From Balneolales bacterium (lineage in GTDB: Bacteria > Bacteroidota > Rhodothermia > Balneolales > Natronogracilivirgulaceae), in NCBI GenBank assembly GCA_007127665.1, contig SKYY01000060.1, forward strand, positions 1-6,251: a DNA stretch of 6,251 bases. Reading direction: 5' to 3'. How positions within the stretch are numbered: position 1 is the stretch's first letter; the number at the start of each line of letters is the position of its first letter. Positions 5,266-6,251 of the stretch are shown here, piece by piece. Below the pieces are notes generated by a model. It saw only the letters and a list, made by a program, of their open reading frames with translations. It ran no database searches and was not told the DNA's origin. A program made the translations under genes and the position numbers.

Positions 5266-6251
5266 ATGAGTCGTCCTGCAGATACTACCATACACTCACT
5301 TGAAGAGATCATGAGGGTTCTGGCCAACATGAGGCCGGGTGACCGTGATGATATTATGCAGGCCGGGTCTCATCTTGAAGAGGCCATTGAGTTTTTCAAG
5401 GGTAATTCAACGCTGGTCAATGATCTGATCAACCTGGCCTACAAGGCGCTGATCCATATGTATGAAAAGGATGAGTTCTTTTTCAGTATCCGCGCTGCCA
5501 CACTGCAGGCGGTGAACACCATCCGCGAGTTTGCCGTAAATGAGGGTGATGTTGCCGTTGAGGTATTTGAAAAGGCGTACAGCGAACTGGAAAAGGCGCT
5601 GAAGGGGGGTGCCGAATCATTGATGGAGCAGGATGTAGGGGTGGAACAGGCAGATACAGCAGGTGCACCGGAACAGGAAGTGGAGGCAGGATCGCATCCG
5701 CAGGATGATACGGAAGTTGCACCGGAGCAGGAAGCGGAGGCAGGATCGCATCCGCAGGATGATACTGAAGCTGCACCGGAGCAGGAAGCGGAGGCAGGAT
5801 CGCATCCGCAGGATGATACGGAAGTTGCGCCGGAACAGGAAACGGCATCGGTGGGGACGAGTGAGGTCAGTGGGGACGAGGACTCGCCTGAAGAGGTGTC
5901 TCTGCCGGTGATCACGCTGGACGACCTGGCATCGGTTATCATGCAGCTGACGGATGACAATATCAACAAATCCCGGCTGGCCCAGCTTGACACCATCGTA
6001 AATCATCTGGCACTGCATACGGCACCGAATATTGCAGCTATCATGCAGCAACTGTCGGAAAAACTGTCCGGCTATGAAGGTGCATCGCCCGATGACGCCA
6101 ACGATCTTATTACTTTTCTATCCGGCAAGGTGGAAGAGGCCGTTGCATTGGAAATGGAAAGCGAAATTACGACGGCTCAGGACGGATCCGCCGCAAATCA
6201 TACCCCTGATGCGGCGGATCTGCCTGCCCCCGATGCAGCCGCGAACCAGCC
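5266..6251 (+). CDS. Signalling protein with acidic repeat linker, possibly N-terminal part of a CheA-type kinase (3' end outside window)
   Basis: An ATG at 5266 opens a frame with no stop to the window edge, giving 328 residues. Residues 11-112 are charged and helical (LEEIMRVLANM, LVNDLINLAYKAL, VFEKAYSELEKAL). Residues 134-192 are three 18-residue repeats plus a fragment, APEQE-x-EAGSHPQDDTE-x, forming an acidic and probably disordered linker. Residues 218-300 are a second helical region (LDDLASVIMQL, DTIVNHLALH, SGKVEEAVALEME). An Ala/Asp/Pro-rich linker begins at about 303. There is no H-x-x-K-G phosphotransfer motif and no ATPase box in the visible part. The position directly after cheY-cheX is where CheA often sits, and some CheAs carry a helical region before the phosphotransfer domain, so CheA is inferred weakly. 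The upstream bases are A-rich with no Shine-Dalgarno. The start lies 74 bases after the cheX-like stop. Confidence 0.75.
   Translation, partial: MSRPADTTIHSLEEIMRVLANMRPGDRDDIMQAGSHLEEAIEFFKGNSTLVNDLINLAYKALIHMYEKDEFFFSIRAATLQAVNTIREFAVNEGDVAVEVFEKAYSELEKALKGGAESLMEQDVGVEQADTAGAPEQEVEAGSHPQDDTEVAPEQEAEAGSHPQDDTEAAPEQEAEAGSHPQDDTEVAPEQETASVGTSEVSGDEDSPEEVSLPVITLDDLASVIMQLTDDNINKSRLAQLDTIVNHLALHTAPNIAAIMQQLSEKLSGYEGASPDDANDLITFLSGKVEEAVALEMESEITTAQDGSAANHTPDAADLPAPDAAANQ
5665..5841 (+). repeat. 54-bp in-frame tandem repeat encoding an acidic linker
   Basis: Three full units (5665-5718, 5719-5772, 5773-5826) and a 15-base partial unit (5827-5841). Unit 1 differs from unit 3 at two bases, and unit 2 differs from unit 3 at two bases, so expansion is recent. 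The period is 18 codons, so gain or loss of a unit only changes linker length. The array also generates long minus-strand and other-frame open frames that are artefacts. Confidence 0.95.

Noticed and set aside
5663..5911. Plus-strand Arg/His-rich 82-residue frame
   Set aside because: It is an off-frame reading of the 54-bp repeats.
5439..5996. Minus-strand 185-residue frame rich in Ser, Cys and Ala repeats
   Set aside because: It is the shadow of the 54-bp repeat array in the plus-strand gene starting at 5266. The plus frame has normal protein composition on both sides of the array.

Overview
This window looks like ordinary bacterial chromosome of moderate GC, with all recognisable genes on the plus strand. 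The likely lineage is Bacteroidota/Balneolota-like. That is a guess from the style of the pilin-like genes at the left end and the scarcity of Shine-Dalgarno sites: only the gene at 4218 has a strong one. I cannot confirm it without a search.

Left block (3-2003): three consecutive co-directional genes. The first is the 3' part of a large glycine/asparagine-rich, repetitive surface-type protein (DUF7305/bactofilin-like). Two small proteins follow, each with a single N-terminal hydrophobic helix like a type IV pseudopilin. Together they look like the minor-component end of a pilus or fimbrial assembly cluster.

Middle (2081-3052): a multi-spanning membrane protein, probably flippase/lysylphosphatidylglycerol-synthase-TM-like. 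It is clearly more GC-rich than its neighbours.

Right block (3222-6251): a signalling cluster. It holds a stand-alone receiver protein (3222-3629), a CheY-like receiver (4218-4679), a CheX-like CheY-phosphatase overlapping it by ATGA (4676-5191), and a long open frame that runs off the window (5266-6251). That last protein has two helical regions joined by an acidic linker of 18-residue repeats. It could be the N-terminal part of a CheA-type kinase, but no histidine-phosphotransfer or catalytic motif is inside the window. A simple model is phosphorelay from a kinase encoded downstream to one or both receivers, with CheX removing the phosphate.

The 588-base gap between the two receiver genes (3630-4217) is the most unusual part. 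It begins with a tandem array of about 47 bp made of copies of the 3' end of the preceding receiver gene, each copy carrying its own stop codon. Next come a possible 59-codon minus-strand ORF containing an in-frame 18-bp repeat, and a leader region rich in inverted repeats. A spaced set of sequence blocks is shared between this leader and the leader of the first receiver gene (about 3101-3175 and 3964-4044). This suggests that the two receiver genes carry related regulatory leaders.
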